From positions 18,617 to 82,616 of the forward strand of contig NZ_JAYLLH010000019.1 in assembly GCF_035818635.1 (NCBI RefSeq): DNA of 64,000 nt. The letters are read 5' to 3'. The first letter of the stretch is position 1. Every line of letters starts with the position of its first letter. The position numbers were made by a program, and so were the translations under genes. The notes beneath the pieces are model-generated. The model was not told the origin of the DNA. It searched no databases and saw only the letters and a list, made by a program, of their open reading frames with translations. The DNA comes from Mesobacterium_A hydrothermale (lineage in GTDB: Bacteria; Pseudomonadota; Alphaproteobacteria; Rhodobacterales; Rhodobacteraceae). This document shows positions 46,756-55,350 of the stretch, piece by piece.

Positions 46756-48045
46756 ATGTTCATGGTTCTGAAAAGCTCTTGGGCGTTGCTGCTTGGGATC
46801 GGAATGCTGATGCTGGGCAACGGCCTGCAAGGCTCGCTTCTGGGGGTGCGGGGCAGCGCGGCGGGATTTTCCGCCTTCGAGATGTCCATTGTGATGTCGG
46901 CCTATTTTCTGGGATTTCTGTTTGCCAGCCGTGTGACGCCGGGAATGATCCGCCGCGTCGGGCATGTGCGGGTCTTCGCGGCCCTTGGCTCGTTGATCTC
47001 GGCCGTGTTGATCCTGTATCCGGCCGTTCAGCACCCGATTGCCTGGGCCCTGGGGCGGGTCCTGATCGGGTTTTGTTTCTGCGGCGTCTACGTGACGGCA
47101 GAAAGCTGGCTCAACCACAGCGCAACAAATGAAACCCGTGGTCAGGCGCTGTCGCTATACATGATCGTGCAGACCGGGGGGATCATCTTGGCGCAGGCGC
47201 TGCTGTTGGTGCCGGACAAATCGGGTTTTCTGTTGTTCGTCATCCCTTCGGTGCTGGTGTCGATCTCTTTTGCGCCGATCTTGCTGTCGATTTCGCCGAC
47301 GCCCGCGTTCGAGACGACCAAGCCGATGCGCTTGAAGCAATTGTTCCTGTCGTCGCCGCTGGGCTGTGTCGGGATGTTTCTTCTGGGGGGCGTGTTTTCG
47401 GCGCAGTTCGGGATGTCGGCGGTCTTTGGTACGATGGCCGGACTGAACCTGGCGGAAATTTCGCTGTTCGTCTCGATGTTCTACATCGGTGCGCTTTTGC
47501 TGCAATATCCGCTTGGCTGGATTTCCGACCGGATGGACCGGCGTCGGCTGATCACCCTGGTCGCCGGGGCGGGGGGGCTGGCCGCGGTGGCGGCGCTGCT
47601 GTTCGGCCAGTTCTACGCCGTTTTGCTGGCGTCTGCCTTTGTCATCGGCGGCATGTCCAACCCGCTCTATTCGCTCCTGATCGCCCATACCAACGATTTT
47701 CTCGAGGTCGAGGATATGGCGGCGGCGTCGGCCGGGTTGCTGTTTATCAACGGCACCGGGGCAATTACCGGACCGCTGATCATCGGCTGGATGATGCAGG
47801 CCACCGCGCCGTCGGCGTTCTTCGGATTGATCGCGTTCCTGATGTTGTCGCTGACGGGTTATGCGTTGTACCGCGCGACTCAGCGGGCGGCCCCCGCCGT
47901 GGATGAAACGGCCAGCTACGCTCCGATCCTGGCCAGCGCGTCGCCCGTCGCGCTGGAGGTGGCGCAGGAATACGCCATCGAAACCGCACAGGAAGCCGAA
48001 AGCGACGAGAACGCGGAATCCCGTCACAAACCCGCCGCAGAGTGA
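46756..48045 (+). CDS. MFS transporter
   Basis: 429 aa, 12 membrane spans. Start ATG follows GGGAG. The MFS loop motif reads GWISDRMDRRRLI after span 8. The plan resembles the YcaD/DHA1-like group (FLFASRVTPGMIRRVGHVR, NPLYSLLIAHTNDFL). The C-terminal 50 residues are hydrophilic and acidic. Substrate unknown. 169 bp separate it from queA and hold no gene. Confidence 0.85.
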   Translation: MFMVLKSSWALLLGIGMLMLGNGLQGSLLGVRGSAAGFSAFEMSIVMSAYFLGFLFASRVTPGMIRRVGHVRVFAALGSLISAVLILYPAVQHPIAWALGRVLIGFCFCGVYVTAESWLNHSATNETRGQALSLYMIVQTGGIILAQALLLVPDKSGFLLFVIPSVLVSISFAPILLSISPTPAFETTKPMRLKQLFLSSPLGCVGMFLLGGVFSAQFGMSAVFGTMAGLNLAEISLFVSMFYIGALLLQYPLGWISDRMDRRRLITLVAGAGGLAAVAALLFGQFYAVLLASAFVIGGMSNPLYSLLIAHTNDFLEVEDMAAASAGLLFINGTGAITGPLIIGWMMQATAPSAFFGLIAFLMLSLTGYALYRATQRAAPAVDETASYAPILASASPVALEVAQEYAIETAQEAESDENAESRHKPAAE

Positions 48046-48116
48046 GGTTTTCTTGGTTCGACGGCGATTTCTTGCCAGAAATCTCCCCGATTATGTCGTA
48101 TTGTCGCAAACATTGT

Positions 48117-48146
48117 TTGGAACGATTGTGTTAATCGTCACATAAT
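48117..48146 (+). promoter_or_regulatory. Candidate promoter with palindromic operator for DUF924 gene
   Basis: TTGGAA, 18-bp spacer, CATAAT, ending 38 nt before the ATG. The spacer contains the perfect dyad ACGATT-GTGTT-AATCGT (48122-48138). A second dyad, GATTTCT-TGCC-AGAAATC, lies at 48066-48083. The placement between -35 and -10 suggests a repressor or MerR-type site. Confidence 0.4.
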
Positions 48147-48184
48147 AGTTACGTCGCGTTAAAGGAAAAGTAGGAGACGGTCCG

Positions 48185-48772
48185 ATGGTAACGCCCGAAG
48201 CGGTGTTGAATTTCTGGTTGGACGAAACCGGCCCCGACGGGTGGTACAACGGGTCAGCAGCGCTTGATGCGACGATCCGGGACAAGTTCGAGGCCGGGTG
48301 GGACGGCGCCATGGAAGGCCGGTACGGTCTTTGGCTGACCTACCCCAGCGGCTCTCTGGCTTATGTCATCCTGCTGGACCAGTTTCCGCGCAACATGTTC
48401 CGAGGGTCCGGGAAATCGTTCGCGTCAGACCGCGTGGCGCTTGCCGCAGCCAAGCAGGCGATTCACAAGGGCTGGGACCTGATGATCGACGAACCTGCGC
48501 GGCAGTTCTTTTATTTGCCGCTGATGCATTCGGAAAATCTTTGTGACCAGGACCGTTGCATTCGTCTGATGAAGGAACGCATGCCCGATACCGGTTCATC
48601 CAACCTGCTGCATGCCAAGGCGCATCGCCAGGTGATCCGTGAATTTGGCCGCTTTCCCTATCGGAACGAGGCGCTGGATCGCACCTCGACCGAGGCAGAA
48701 TTGGCCTATGTGTCCTCTGGCGGCTATGGCGAAACCATCCGCAAGCTTCAGGCCAAGTTGCAGGCCGCCTGA
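48185..48772 (+). CDS. DUF924 family protein
   Basis: 195 aa, all helical, TPR-like. Family signatures: VLNFWLDETGPDGWYNG, LAYVILLDQFPRNMFRGSGKSFASD (cut in the entry for length), FFYLPLMHSE and GRFPYRNEALDR. The role is unknown; the fold suggests a binding protein. It has its own promoter candidate and is followed by a remarkable hairpin. Confidence 0.88.
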   Translation: MVTPEAVLNFWLDETGPDGWYNGSAALDATIRDKFEAGWDGAMEGRYGLWLTYPSGSLAYVILLDQFPRNMFRGSGKSFASDRVALAAAKQAIHKGWDLMIDEPARQFFYLPLMHSENLCDQDRCIRLMKERMPDTGSSNLLHAKAHRQVIREFGRFPYRNEALDRTSTEAELAYVSSGGYGETIRKLQAKLQAA

Positions 48773-48796
48773 CCGAAACGGTCGCTGGACCAACTG

Positions 48797-48846
48797 GCAA
48801 GACATCAAAACGCCCGGCACTTTTGCCGGGCGTTTTGATGTCTTGC
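48797..48846. repeat. 23-bp perfect hairpin with CTTT loop
   Basis: Left arm 48797-48819, right arm 48824-48846, perfectly complementary, loop CTTT. The core CGCCCGGCA...TGCCGGGCG followed by TTTT works as a terminator for the DUF924 gene, but the stem goes on for another 13 bp with AAAA/TTTT and GCAAGACATC/GATGTCTTGC. Confidence 0.85.
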
Positions 48847-48980
48847 GGATCGCAAGGCGACGCTGCCATGCTTCTGGGGCAGGGCGGACATGCGCAGGCC
48901 GTGGACGGGGCAAACAGGTCCTGCGTTGATTGCGCGGCCAAGATAGTTTAAGGCTAAACAAAATCGCTACCGGAGGGTTC

Positions 48981-50375
48981 ATGATGGCGACGTCTTTCGA
49001 CATGATCGTGATTGGCGCGGGACCGGGGGGCTATGTGGCCGCCATTCGCGGCGCGCAGCTTGGGCTGAAAGTGGCCGTGGTCGAGCGCGAACACCTGGGC
49101 GGTATCTGCCTGAACTGGGGGTGTATCCCGACAAAGGCGATGCTGCGGTCGTCCGAAGTGTTCCATCTGATGCACCGTGCCAAGGAATTCGGCCTGAGCG
49201 CGGGCGACATCGGCTACGATCTCGACGCAGTGGTGAAACGCTCGCGCGGGGTGGCGAAACAGCTCAACTCCGGCGTTGGTCACCTGCTGAAAAAGAACAA
49301 GGTGACCGTGGTCATGGGCGAGGCGACCTTGCCGGCCAAGGGCAAGGTCAGCGTCAAGACCGACAAGGGCACCGAGGAGTTGACCGCCAAGGCCATCGTG
49401 CTGGCGACCGGCGCGCGGGCACGCGAATTGCCAGGGTTGGAAGCAGATGGTGATCTTGTCTGGACCTACAAGCACGCGCTGGTGCCGACGCGGATGCCGA
49501 AAAAGCTTCTGGTCATCGGTTCGGGAGCGATTGGGATCGAATTTGCCAGCTTCTACAACACGCTGGGAGCCGATACGACGGTTGTCGAGGTGATGGACCG
49601 AATCCTGCCGGTGGAAGACGCCGAGATCAGCGCCTTTGCCAAGAAGCAGTTTGAAAAACAAGGCATGAAGATCCGCGAAAAGGCCGGCGTCAAGCAGTTG
49701 GACCGTGCCAAGGGCAAGGTCACTGCGCATATCGAACAAGGTGGCAAGGTCACCAAGGAAGAGTTTGACACGGTGATTTCCGCGGTCGGCATCGTCGGCA
49801 ATGTCGAAGGCCTGGGGTTGGAACCCCTGGGGGTCCAGATCGACCGCACCCACGTGGTGACCGATGCCTATTGCCGGACCGCGGTGGAGGGGCTGTATGC
49901 TATTGGCGACATCGCCGGTGCGCCCTGGCTGGCGCACAAAGCAAGCCATGAAGGCGTGATGGTGGCCGAACTGATCGCGGGCCAGAAGGTGCACCCGGTC
50001 AAACCCGAAAGCATTGCGGGCTGCACCTATTGCCACCCGCAGGTGGCCTCCGTCGGCATGACCGAGGCCAAGGCGAAGGACGCGGGCTATGACGTCAAGG
50101 TCGGGCGCTTCCCCTTCGTCGGCAACGGCAAGGCGATTGCCCTGGGCGAACCCGAAGGCATGGTGAAAACCGTGTTCGACGCCAAGACCGGGGCGCTTCT
50201 GGGCGCGCATATGGTTGGTGCCGAAGTGACCGAGATGATTCAGGGCTATGTCATCGGCCGGCAGTTGGAGACCACCGAGGAAGACCTGATGCACACCGTT
50301 TTCCCGCATCCGACCTTGTCCGAGATGATGCACGAATCAGTGTTGGATGCCTGGGGGCGCGCGATCCACTTCTGA
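48981..50375 (+). CDS. lpdA: Dihydrolipoyl dehydrogenase
   Basis: 464 aa from ATG with CGGAGGG 6 nt before it. FAD site VIGAGPGGYVAAIRGAQLG, redox disulfide GGICLNWGCIPTKA, NAD site LVIGSGAIGIEFASFY, and catalytic His-Glu HPHPTLSEMMHE. The Trp in CLNWGC is the alphaproteobacterial type associated with the pyruvate dehydrogenase complex. E1 and E2 genes are not beside it. Confidence 0.96.
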   Translation: MMATSFDMIVIGAGPGGYVAAIRGAQLGLKVAVVEREHLGGICLNWGCIPTKAMLRSSEVFHLMHRAKEFGLSAGDIGYDLDAVVKRSRGVAKQLNSGVGHLLKKNKVTVVMGEATLPAKGKVSVKTDKGTEELTAKAIVLATGARARELPGLEADGDLVWTYKHALVPTRMPKKLLVIGSGAIGIEFASFYNTLGADTTVVEVMDRILPVEDAEISAFAKKQFEKQGMKIREKAGVKQLDRAKGKVTAHIEQGGKVTKEEFDTVISAVGIVGNVEGLGLEPLGVQIDRTHVVTDAYCRTAVEGLYAIGDIAGAPWLAHKASHEGVMVAELIAGQKVHPVKPESIAGCTYCHPQVASVGMTEAKAKDAGYDVKVGRFPFVGNGKAIALGEPEGMVKTVFDAKTGALLGAHMVGAEVTEMIQGYVIGRQLETTEEDLMHTVFPHPTLSEMMHESVLDAWGRAIHF

Positions 50376-50484
50376 TCCGAAGCGGGGGCGGGTGCGCCCG
50401 CCCGATGCACGGTTCCCCGGGCGTGATCCGGGGCCGCTGGCGCGGGCTGGTGGGGCACCGTGCGCCCTTGGCCAGCCCGACCTA

Positions 50485-50775
50485 TCAGCGCTTTTTCACA
50501 AATTCCGTCCGCAACACCAAACCTTTGATGCTGTCGTGGCGGCAGTCGATTTCATCGGGGTTGGCGGTCAGGCGGATCGATTTGATCACGGTGCCCTGTT
50601 TCAGGGTCTGGCCCGCGCCTTTGACTTTCAGGTCACGGATCAGGGTGACGCTGTCGCCGTCGGCAAGCAGGGTGCCCTGCGCATCGCGCACCTCGGGGCC
50701 CGTTTCCACCATTTCCGAGGCCGGGCGCCACTCGCCGGTGACCTCGTCATATACGTATTCTTCATCCGAGGCCAT
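50485..50775 (-). CDS. PhnA-domain protein
   Basis: 96 aa. The C-terminal 70 residues are the PhnA domain (LADGDSVTLIRDLKVKGAG, GLVLRTEFVKKR). The zinc-ribbon half of full PhnA is replaced by a short acidic N-terminus. Historically named alkylphosphonate utilisation protein, but no phosphonate role is proven and no phn genes are near. ATG at 50775 has CAGGAG upstream. Confidence 0.85.
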   Translation of the reverse strand: MASDEEYVYDEVTGEWRPASEMVETGPEVRDAQGTLLADGDSVTLIRDLKVKGAGQTLKQGTVIKSIRLTANPDEIDCRHDSIKGLVLRTEFVKKR

Positions 50776-50918
50776 GCGCCGACTCCTGTTGTGTGTTGCG
50801 CCGCAGCGGTAGGGCAGGTGAACGGGCCCGTCCATGCGGCCAATCGCTGCCCCCTTTCCAACGCGCATCCCTCATGTTATCGGGGCGCCAAACTCAACCC
50901 ATCAATGGAGCCGAGACC

Positions 50919-51341
50919 ATGGCAACCGAACGCACCCTGTCGATCATCAAGCCCGACGCCACCCGCCGCAACCTGACCGGCAAGATCAACGCCAAGTTCG
51001 AGGATGCCGGTCTGCGCATCGTCGCGCAGAAGCGGATCCACCTGACCAAGGTGCAGGCCGGCAAGTTCTACGAAGTGCACGCCGCGCGCCCGTTCTATGA
51101 CGAGCTGTGCGAATTCATGGCGTCCGAGCCGGTTGTCGTGCAGGTGCTGGAAGGCGAAGGCGCAATCGCCAAGAACCGCGAAGTCATGGGCGCCACCAAC
51201 CCCGCCGACGCCGCCCCGGGCACCATCCGCGCCGAATTCGCGGAATCGGTTGGCGAAAATTCGGTCCATGGGTCCGACGCGCCCGAAACCGCCGCGCAGG
51301 AAATCTCCTTCTTCTTCTCGGGCCTGGAACTGGTGGGCTAA
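50919..51341 (+). CDS. ndk: Nucleoside diphosphate kinase
   Basis: 140 aa, standard length. Transfers phosphate between NTPs and NDPs through His in ENSVHGSDAPETA (near residue 117). N-terminus ERTLSIIKPDATRRN and REVMGATNPADA are typical. Ends with its own terminator. Confidence 0.97.
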   Translation: MATERTLSIIKPDATRRNLTGKINAKFEDAGLRIVAQKRIHLTKVQAGKFYEVHAARPFYDELCEFMASEPVVVQVLEGEGAIAKNREVMGATNPADAAPGTIRAEFAESVGENSVHGSDAPETAAQEISFFFSGLELVG

Positions 51342-51377
51342 GGCCTCACTTCCGCCCCGATTTGATGTAATCTGAAG

Positions 51378-51403
51378 CCGCCCCGGTTTTCCGGGGCGGT
51401 TTT
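51378..51403 (+). terminator. Rho-independent terminator of ndk
   Basis: CCGCCCCGG-TTTT-CCGGGGCGG followed by TTTTA: a 9-bp perfect stem. Confidence 0.92.
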
Positions 51404-51425
51404 ATTTTGGAACGGAGCCCGATCG

Positions 51426-51968
51426 ATGCAGTGTTGGAAGACCTTGAGCAAGGACTTCATCTTTGAAAAGAAACCGTTTTTCCGGATCTCGAAACAGGCG
51501 GTGGAACTGCCGGACGGGCGCGTGATCGATGACTTTTATCAGGTCCATCTGCGCACCTTTGCCACGGTCGTTCCGGTGATGGAGGATGGTCGGATCCAGG
51601 TGATCCGCAGCTACAAGCACGGGCCAGGGCGGGTTGTCCTTGGGTTTCCGGCGGGGTTCGTCGATGACGGCGAGGCGGCGCTGGATGGCGCCAAGCGCGA
51701 GTTGCTGGAAGAAACAGGGCTGGACTCGGACGACTGGATGTCGCTGGGCACCTTCGTCGACAACGGCAACCAGCGCGGCTGCGAGGGGCACTATTTCCTG
51801 GCCCGCGGCTGCCGGCAGGTTGCGGCGCCCGATGCGGGCGATGACGAGGAGATGGAGCTGTTCACGATGCGCGCGGCCGAGATCGATGCGGCGCTGCGCG
51901 ACGGCAAGTTCGGCGTTGTGCACCAGGCTGCCAACTGGGCCTTCGCGCGGCCATTTCTTCCGGCCTGA
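51426..51968 (+). CDS. NUDIX hydrolase, ADP-ribose pyrophosphatase-like
   Basis: 180 aa. Nudix box GFVDDGEAALDGAKRELLEE followed by TGL at about residues 77-99, complete in its Gx5Ex7REUxEExGU pattern. The upstream PDGRVIDDFYQV and IRSYKHGPGRVVLGFPAG are like ADP-ribose pyrophosphatases. Substrate not certain. ATG lies 24 nt after the ndk terminator. Confidence 0.85.
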   Translation: MQCWKTLSKDFIFEKKPFFRISKQAVELPDGRVIDDFYQVHLRTFATVVPVMEDGRIQVIRSYKHGPGRVVLGFPAGFVDDGEAALDGAKRELLEETGLDSDDWMSLGTFVDNGNQRGCEGHYFLARGCRQVAAPDAGDDEEMELFTMRAAEIDAALRDGKFGVVHQAANWAFARPFLPA

Positions 51969-52003
51969 CGACCGACGCGATCAAGCCTGGTACAAGCGTG
52001 GTG

Positions 52004-52070
52004 GAGGGGGCGCTGCCCCCTCTTGGCCTGTGGCCAATTCACCCCCGGGATATTTTCAGCCAGAAGAAGA
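52004..52070 (+). repeat. Dispersed intergenic repeat, copy 6, supplying the end of the TfoX-C gene
   Basis: GAGGGGGC-GCT-GCCCCCTC hairpin, TTGGCCTGTGGCCAA hairpin, ACCCCCGGGATATTTT, CAGCCAGAAGAAG. The tail from 52056 is read on the minus strand as the last codons (SSSG) and stop of the TfoX-C gene. Confidence 0.82.
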
Positions 52071-52415
52071 GCCGGGCGGTTTCGGACGAAGTCCGATCTC
52101 GTCGAGGATGCGTTCGATGCCGGCCGGCGGGCCGGTGCGGGGCAGTTCGTCCTTGAGTTGATTGAAGGCGCGGCGCAGATCGTCCTTTTCCTTGCCCTTG
52201 CAATCGTTCCAAGGGCGACCTTGTAGCGCCATGTGCAGCACGTAGTAGCCGATGAAATGCGGCCGGGTGCCAGTGGCGAGCAACTTGCGATAGGCCTCGT
52301 GAGCCCCCAGTGCGCGCAAGTCTTCGGCCGAGGTGATGCCGGCGCGGGCACAGGCGGCCTCGATCGCGGGGCCAAGGTTGCGGATCGTGGAAACCGGAGT
52401 CGGGTCAGCCGCCAT
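52056..52415 (-). CDS. TfoX C-terminal-domain protein
   Basis: 119 aa. Helix-hairpin-type TfoX_C domain: IRNLGPAIEAACARAGITSA ... LRALGAHEAYRKLL, followed by LHMALQGRPWNDC. It lacks the N-terminal TfoX domain. The ATG overlaps the aminotransferase stop by 11 nt. Its last codons and stop come from a dispersed repeat, so the natural C-terminus may have been altered by the insertion. Confidence 0.82.
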   Translation of the reverse strand: MAADPTPVSTIRNLGPAIEAACARAGITSAEDLRALGAHEAYRKLLATGTRPHFIGYYVLHMALQGRPWNDCKGKEKDDLRRAFNQLKDELPRTGPPAGIERILDEIGLRPKPPGSSSG

Positions 52416-53592
52416 GCGCGCGGGTTTCGGCAAAGGCCACGAGGTTGCGCAGCGCGGTGGCGAAGACCGCATCGTCGACCGTCATCGCGACGCGGACGTG
52501 GCCGGCAGACGAGGCCCCGAAGCTTTCGCCGGGCATGACAGCGATGCCGCATGTGTCCAGCAGGTCATTGGCGAAGGCCTCTCCGCTCAGCCCGGTGGCG
52601 CGGATGTCGAGAAACAGGTACATTGCGCCCCCCGAGGGAACCAGGCCGACGGTATTTTGCCCGGCAAGGATTTCGCGGGCCAGCGCGCGGCGGCGCGCAA
52701 AGGGCGCGGCCACGGCCTGTTCCATGTCGGGGCCCTGCTGCAGCGCGAAAAGCGCGGCATCCTGGATGTAGCCCGGCACGCCGTAGGTGGTGCAGGTGGC
52801 AAGGTCGATCAGCGCGGCGATCATCGGCTCCGGGCCCACGACCCAGCCAACGCGGCTACCGGTCATGGCGTGGCTTTTCGACATCGAGCCGATCACCAGC
52901 GTGCGGTCGGCTATGCCGGGCAGGGCGCGGGGGCTGATATGCGTGCCGTCCCAGACCTGGGTGTCGTAGACCTCGTCCGAGATCAGCCACATGTCGTGAT
53001 CCGCAACGACCTGGCACAGCGCGTCCAGCGCCGCCCGGGGATAGACCACGCCGGTGGGGTTGTTGGGCGAATTGACCAGCAGCGACACCGGCCCGGTTTC
53101 GCGGGCCAGCGCGTCCAGTGCGGCTGCCTCTGGGACGAAGCTGTTTTCCGCGGTGGTCCGCAGCGCCACCGCCCGGGCGCCGGTGCTGCGAATGGTGCCG
53201 GGGTAGGTGGCGTAATAGGGGTCGACATAAAGCGCGGTGTCGCCGGGCGCGCAGACGCCCATGTGACAGGCAAACAGTGCGGCCTGTCCGCCGGGCGTGA
53301 TCAGAACGTTTTCCGGTCGTGTCGCCACGCCCGTGCGAGCCTGGACCCGCTCTGCCACGGCCTGGCGCAAGCCGGCGATTCCGGGCACCATGGCATACCC
53401 GGTGTGACCCGCGCGGGCGGCGTGATGCATTGCGTCAAGGATGGCGGCATCGGTGCCGATGTCGTGTTCGCCGATGGTCAGTTCGATCACCGGCTGGCCT
53501 TCTGCCACCATGCGGCGGGCGCGATAAAACACCCCCCAGCCGTCGTTTCCGTCTTCGTTCAGCGTGGTCAGGCGGGGGGAGATTCGAGGCAT
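52405..53592 (-). CDS. Class I/II PLP-dependent aminotransferase
   Basis: 395 aa. Fold type I: substrate/PLP residues in GYAMVPGIAGLRQAVAERV, NSPNNPTGVV, SDEVYDTQV and the Schiff-base Lys in GSMSKSHAMTGSRVGW. AspC/AAT-like; the substrate is not clear. Start shares a base with the stop of the upstream hydrolase gene (TGATG), so the three genes form one operon. Confidence 0.9.
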   Translation of the reverse strand: MPRISPRLTTLNEDGNDGWGVFYRARRMVAEGQPVIELTIGEHDIGTDAAILDAMHHAARAGHTGYAMVPGIAGLRQAVAERVQARTGVATRPENVLITPGGQAALFACHMGVCAPGDTALYVDPYYATYPGTIRSTGARAVALRTTAENSFVPEAAALDALARETGPVSLLVNSPNNPTGVVYPRAALDALCQVVADHDMWLISDEVYDTQVWDGTHISPRALPGIADRTLVIGSMSKSHAMTGSRVGWVVGPEPMIAALIDLATCTTYGVPGYIQDAALFALQQGPDMEQAVAAPFARRRALAREILAGQNTVGLVPSGGAMYLFLDIRATGLSGEAFANDLLDTCGIAVMPGESFGASSAGHVRVAMTVDDAVFATALRNLVAFAETRAHGG

Positions 53593-54248
53593 CAGCGGAG
53601 ATCCGGCAATCGGGCGAGGGCGTTCATGACTTCGGCCAATGCACCATAGTGGCCGCAGCGGCGCAACCAGTTCACTTCGGCATACGGCAGACTGCGGGAC
53701 AGGGCGGTCACCGATTGCGCGGTGGTGAAGGGGTCGGCCTCTCCGCGCCAGATCGAGACCTGGCAGCGGATCTGGTCCAGGACCTTTTCCCAGGGCTTTT
53801 CATAAGCTGCGATTTCACGCTCGGTGATCGGTTTGAGCGGACCCAGCCCGTCCTTGAGCGCCTGTTTCAACGCGGATCTCGTGCTGGGGTCGGAAAAGAA
53901 ATCAGGCTCGGCTGCGATGATGCGCTTGGCCTGTGCGACACCGGGCATGACTTTCGACAAGAGGCCGCCACCGGTGGCAAAGGGCGGCACATCGCCACCC
54001 ATCGACCGAGGGGCGATCGGGGACACGATGGTCACGCGCACGACCTGACCGGGGCACAGCGCGGCAAGGCGCAGCGCGGCGGGCGCGCCCATGGAAAAGC
54101 CGACAAGGTGAAGTTCAGATTTCGGCAGCGCCTTGGCCAAATCTGCAAAGGACCGCTGCGCGCGGTTGACGACGGTCAGGTTCGGCAGGCGGGTCATGGC
54201 CAATTCTGTGCCGGACCCGGGAAGCCCATGGAGGTAAACTGTTTTCAT
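53592..54248 (-). CDS. Alpha/beta hydrolase
   Basis: 218 aa. Short hydrolase with oxyanion loop LHGLPGSGTE, nucleophile elbow VGFSMGAPAAL (Ser), Asp in WRGEADPFTT and His in CGHYGAL. First gene of the hydrolase/aminotransferase/TfoX-C operon. The lower frame extends upstream, but the ATG at 54248 is the natural start (KTVYLHGLPG). 175 bp to soxR hold no gene. Confidence 0.87.
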   Translation of the reverse strand: MKTVYLHGLPGSGTELAMTRLPNLTVVNRAQRSFADLAKALPKSELHLVGFSMGAPAALRLAALCPGQVVRVTIVSPIAPRSMGGDVPPFATGGGLLSKVMPGVAQAKRIIAAEPDFFSDPSTRSALKQALKDGLGPLKPITEREIAAYEKPWEKVLDQIRCQVSIWRGEADPFTTAQSVTALSRSLPYAEVNWLRRCGHYGALAEVMNALARLPDLR

Positions 54249-54423
54249 TGCAAAATATGGTGCCTGTTCACGGTGTCTTGCCGGTGCGGGTTGGGTGGTG
54301 GTTCGTGCCGCTGGGCCGGCCTGCCCTGCACTCACCATGAAACTTGGGTGAAACTTGGGCATCCGACAGGATCTGGCAGGGGGAAAAGAGGGCATCCGCA
54401 AGATTTTGCGCAAAATGCCCGTG

Positions 54424-54891
54424 TCAGTTGTCCGGCCTGTCGCCAAGTAGATAGCGCGGGCCCTGTCCATGCCGCGCGGCGCGGTCTTCGGCATTGTAAA
54501 GCGCGCATGTGGACAGCGACAGGCAGCCACAGCCGATGCAGCCGTCGAGCTTGTCCCGCAGCGCCTCGAGCGTCGCGATCCGTGTCTCCAGCCGCTTGCG
54601 GAAGTGTCGAGACAGCTTTTCCCAGTCGCGCCTGGTCGGGGTTCGGGCCTCTGGCAACGCGCGCAATTCCTCGCGGATCTCTGACAGGGCAAAGCCAAGT
54701 TGTTGCGCGATCAGGATGAATGACAGCCGCCGGATGTCTGAGCGCTGGAAGAGCCGGCGGCCGCCTGTGCTGCGAATCGGCGCGATCAGACCTTCCTCTT
54801 CGTAGTAACGGATGGCCGAGGGTGCGAGGCCGGTTCGGTCGGAGATGTCGCCGATCGACAGATTGCCCCTTCGCAAGGCTTTGCCGGGCAT
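54424..54891 (-). CDS. soxR: Redox-sensing MerR-family activator SoxR
   Basis: 155 aa. MerR HTH at the N-terminus (LSIGDISDRTGLAPSAIRYY), dimer helix, and the [2Fe-2S] cluster motif CIGCGCLSLSTC (Cys118, 121, 123, 129), which is diagnostic. Oxidation of the cluster by redox-cycling compounds turns it on. Divergent from the VOC/EamA operon, whose promoter carries a SoxR-box-like dyad. No soxS, as is normal outside enterics. Confidence 0.96.
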   Translation of the reverse strand: MPGKALRRGNLSIGDISDRTGLAPSAIRYYEEEGLIAPIRSTGGRRLFQRSDIRRLSFILIAQQLGFALSEIREELRALPEARTPTRRDWEKLSRHFRKRLETRIATLEALRDKLDGCIGCGCLSLSTCALYNAEDRAARHGQGPRYLLGDRPDN

Positions 54892-54904
54892 GAAATCTTT
54901 TCCC

Positions 54905-54935
54905 TTGATCTAAAGTATACTTGAGAAATTACATT
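54905..54935 (+). promoter_or_regulatory. SoxR-type promoter with 19-bp spacer
   Basis: -35 TTGATC (54905-54910), -10 TACATT (54930-54935), spacer exactly 19 bp, the hallmark of MerR-family activated promoters. Inside is TCTAAAGTATACTTGAGA (54909-54926), 13 of 18 matches to the SoxR box CCTCAAGTTAACTTGAGG, with the CTTGAG half intact. It drives the VOC gene, and may also autoregulate soxR. Confidence 0.7.
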
Positions 54936-54969
54936 CAAGGCCGCTGATTTGCAAAGGAAAGGATACGCG

Positions 54970-55350
54970 ATGACTGCACGTCTGGAACATGTGAACGTTT
55001 CTGTCCCCGATGCCGGGGCCACGGCAAAGGTGCTGTGTGATCTGTTTGGCTGGAAGGTGCGCTGGAAAGGAGGGGCGATCCACGATGGGCAGTCTGTCCA
55101 CGTCGGCGACGACCACAGCTATGTCGCGCTGTATTCGCCCAGTCATGAAATGATCGGGAACGTGATGCGCTATCGCCAGTACGGCGGGCTGAACCATATT
55201 GGCGTCGTTGTCGAGGATATCGACGCGACCGAGGCGAAGGTGACCGCCGCCGGGTATCAGACCCACAGCCATGCCGACTACGAGCCCGGCAGGCGGTTCT
55301 ATTTCGACGGCCCTGATGGCGTCGAATACGAAGTTGTAAGCTACACATGA
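54970..55350 (+). CDS. VOC/glyoxalase-family protein
   Basis: 126 aa, one VOC module of two beta-alpha-beta-beta-beta units. LEHVNVSVPDAGATAKVLCD, GLNHIGVVVEDIDATEAKV and FYFDGPDGVEYEVVSY carry the metal His and Glu positions. Similar proteins include glyoxalases, dioxygenases and drug-binding resistance proteins. The SoxR promoter suggests a role against redox-active compounds or toxic aldehydes. Confidence 0.87.
   Translation: MTARLEHVNVSVPDAGATAKVLCDLFGWKVRWKGGAIHDGQSVHVGDDHSYVALYSPSHEMIGNVMRYRQYGGLNHIGVVVEDIDATEAKVTAAGYQTHSHADYEPGRRFYFDGPDGVEYEVVSYT

Noticed and set aside
50386..50403. GGGCGGG-TGCG-CCCGCCC hairpin after lpdA as a terminator
   Set aside because: Good stem but no T run; may be by chance in such GC-rich DNA.
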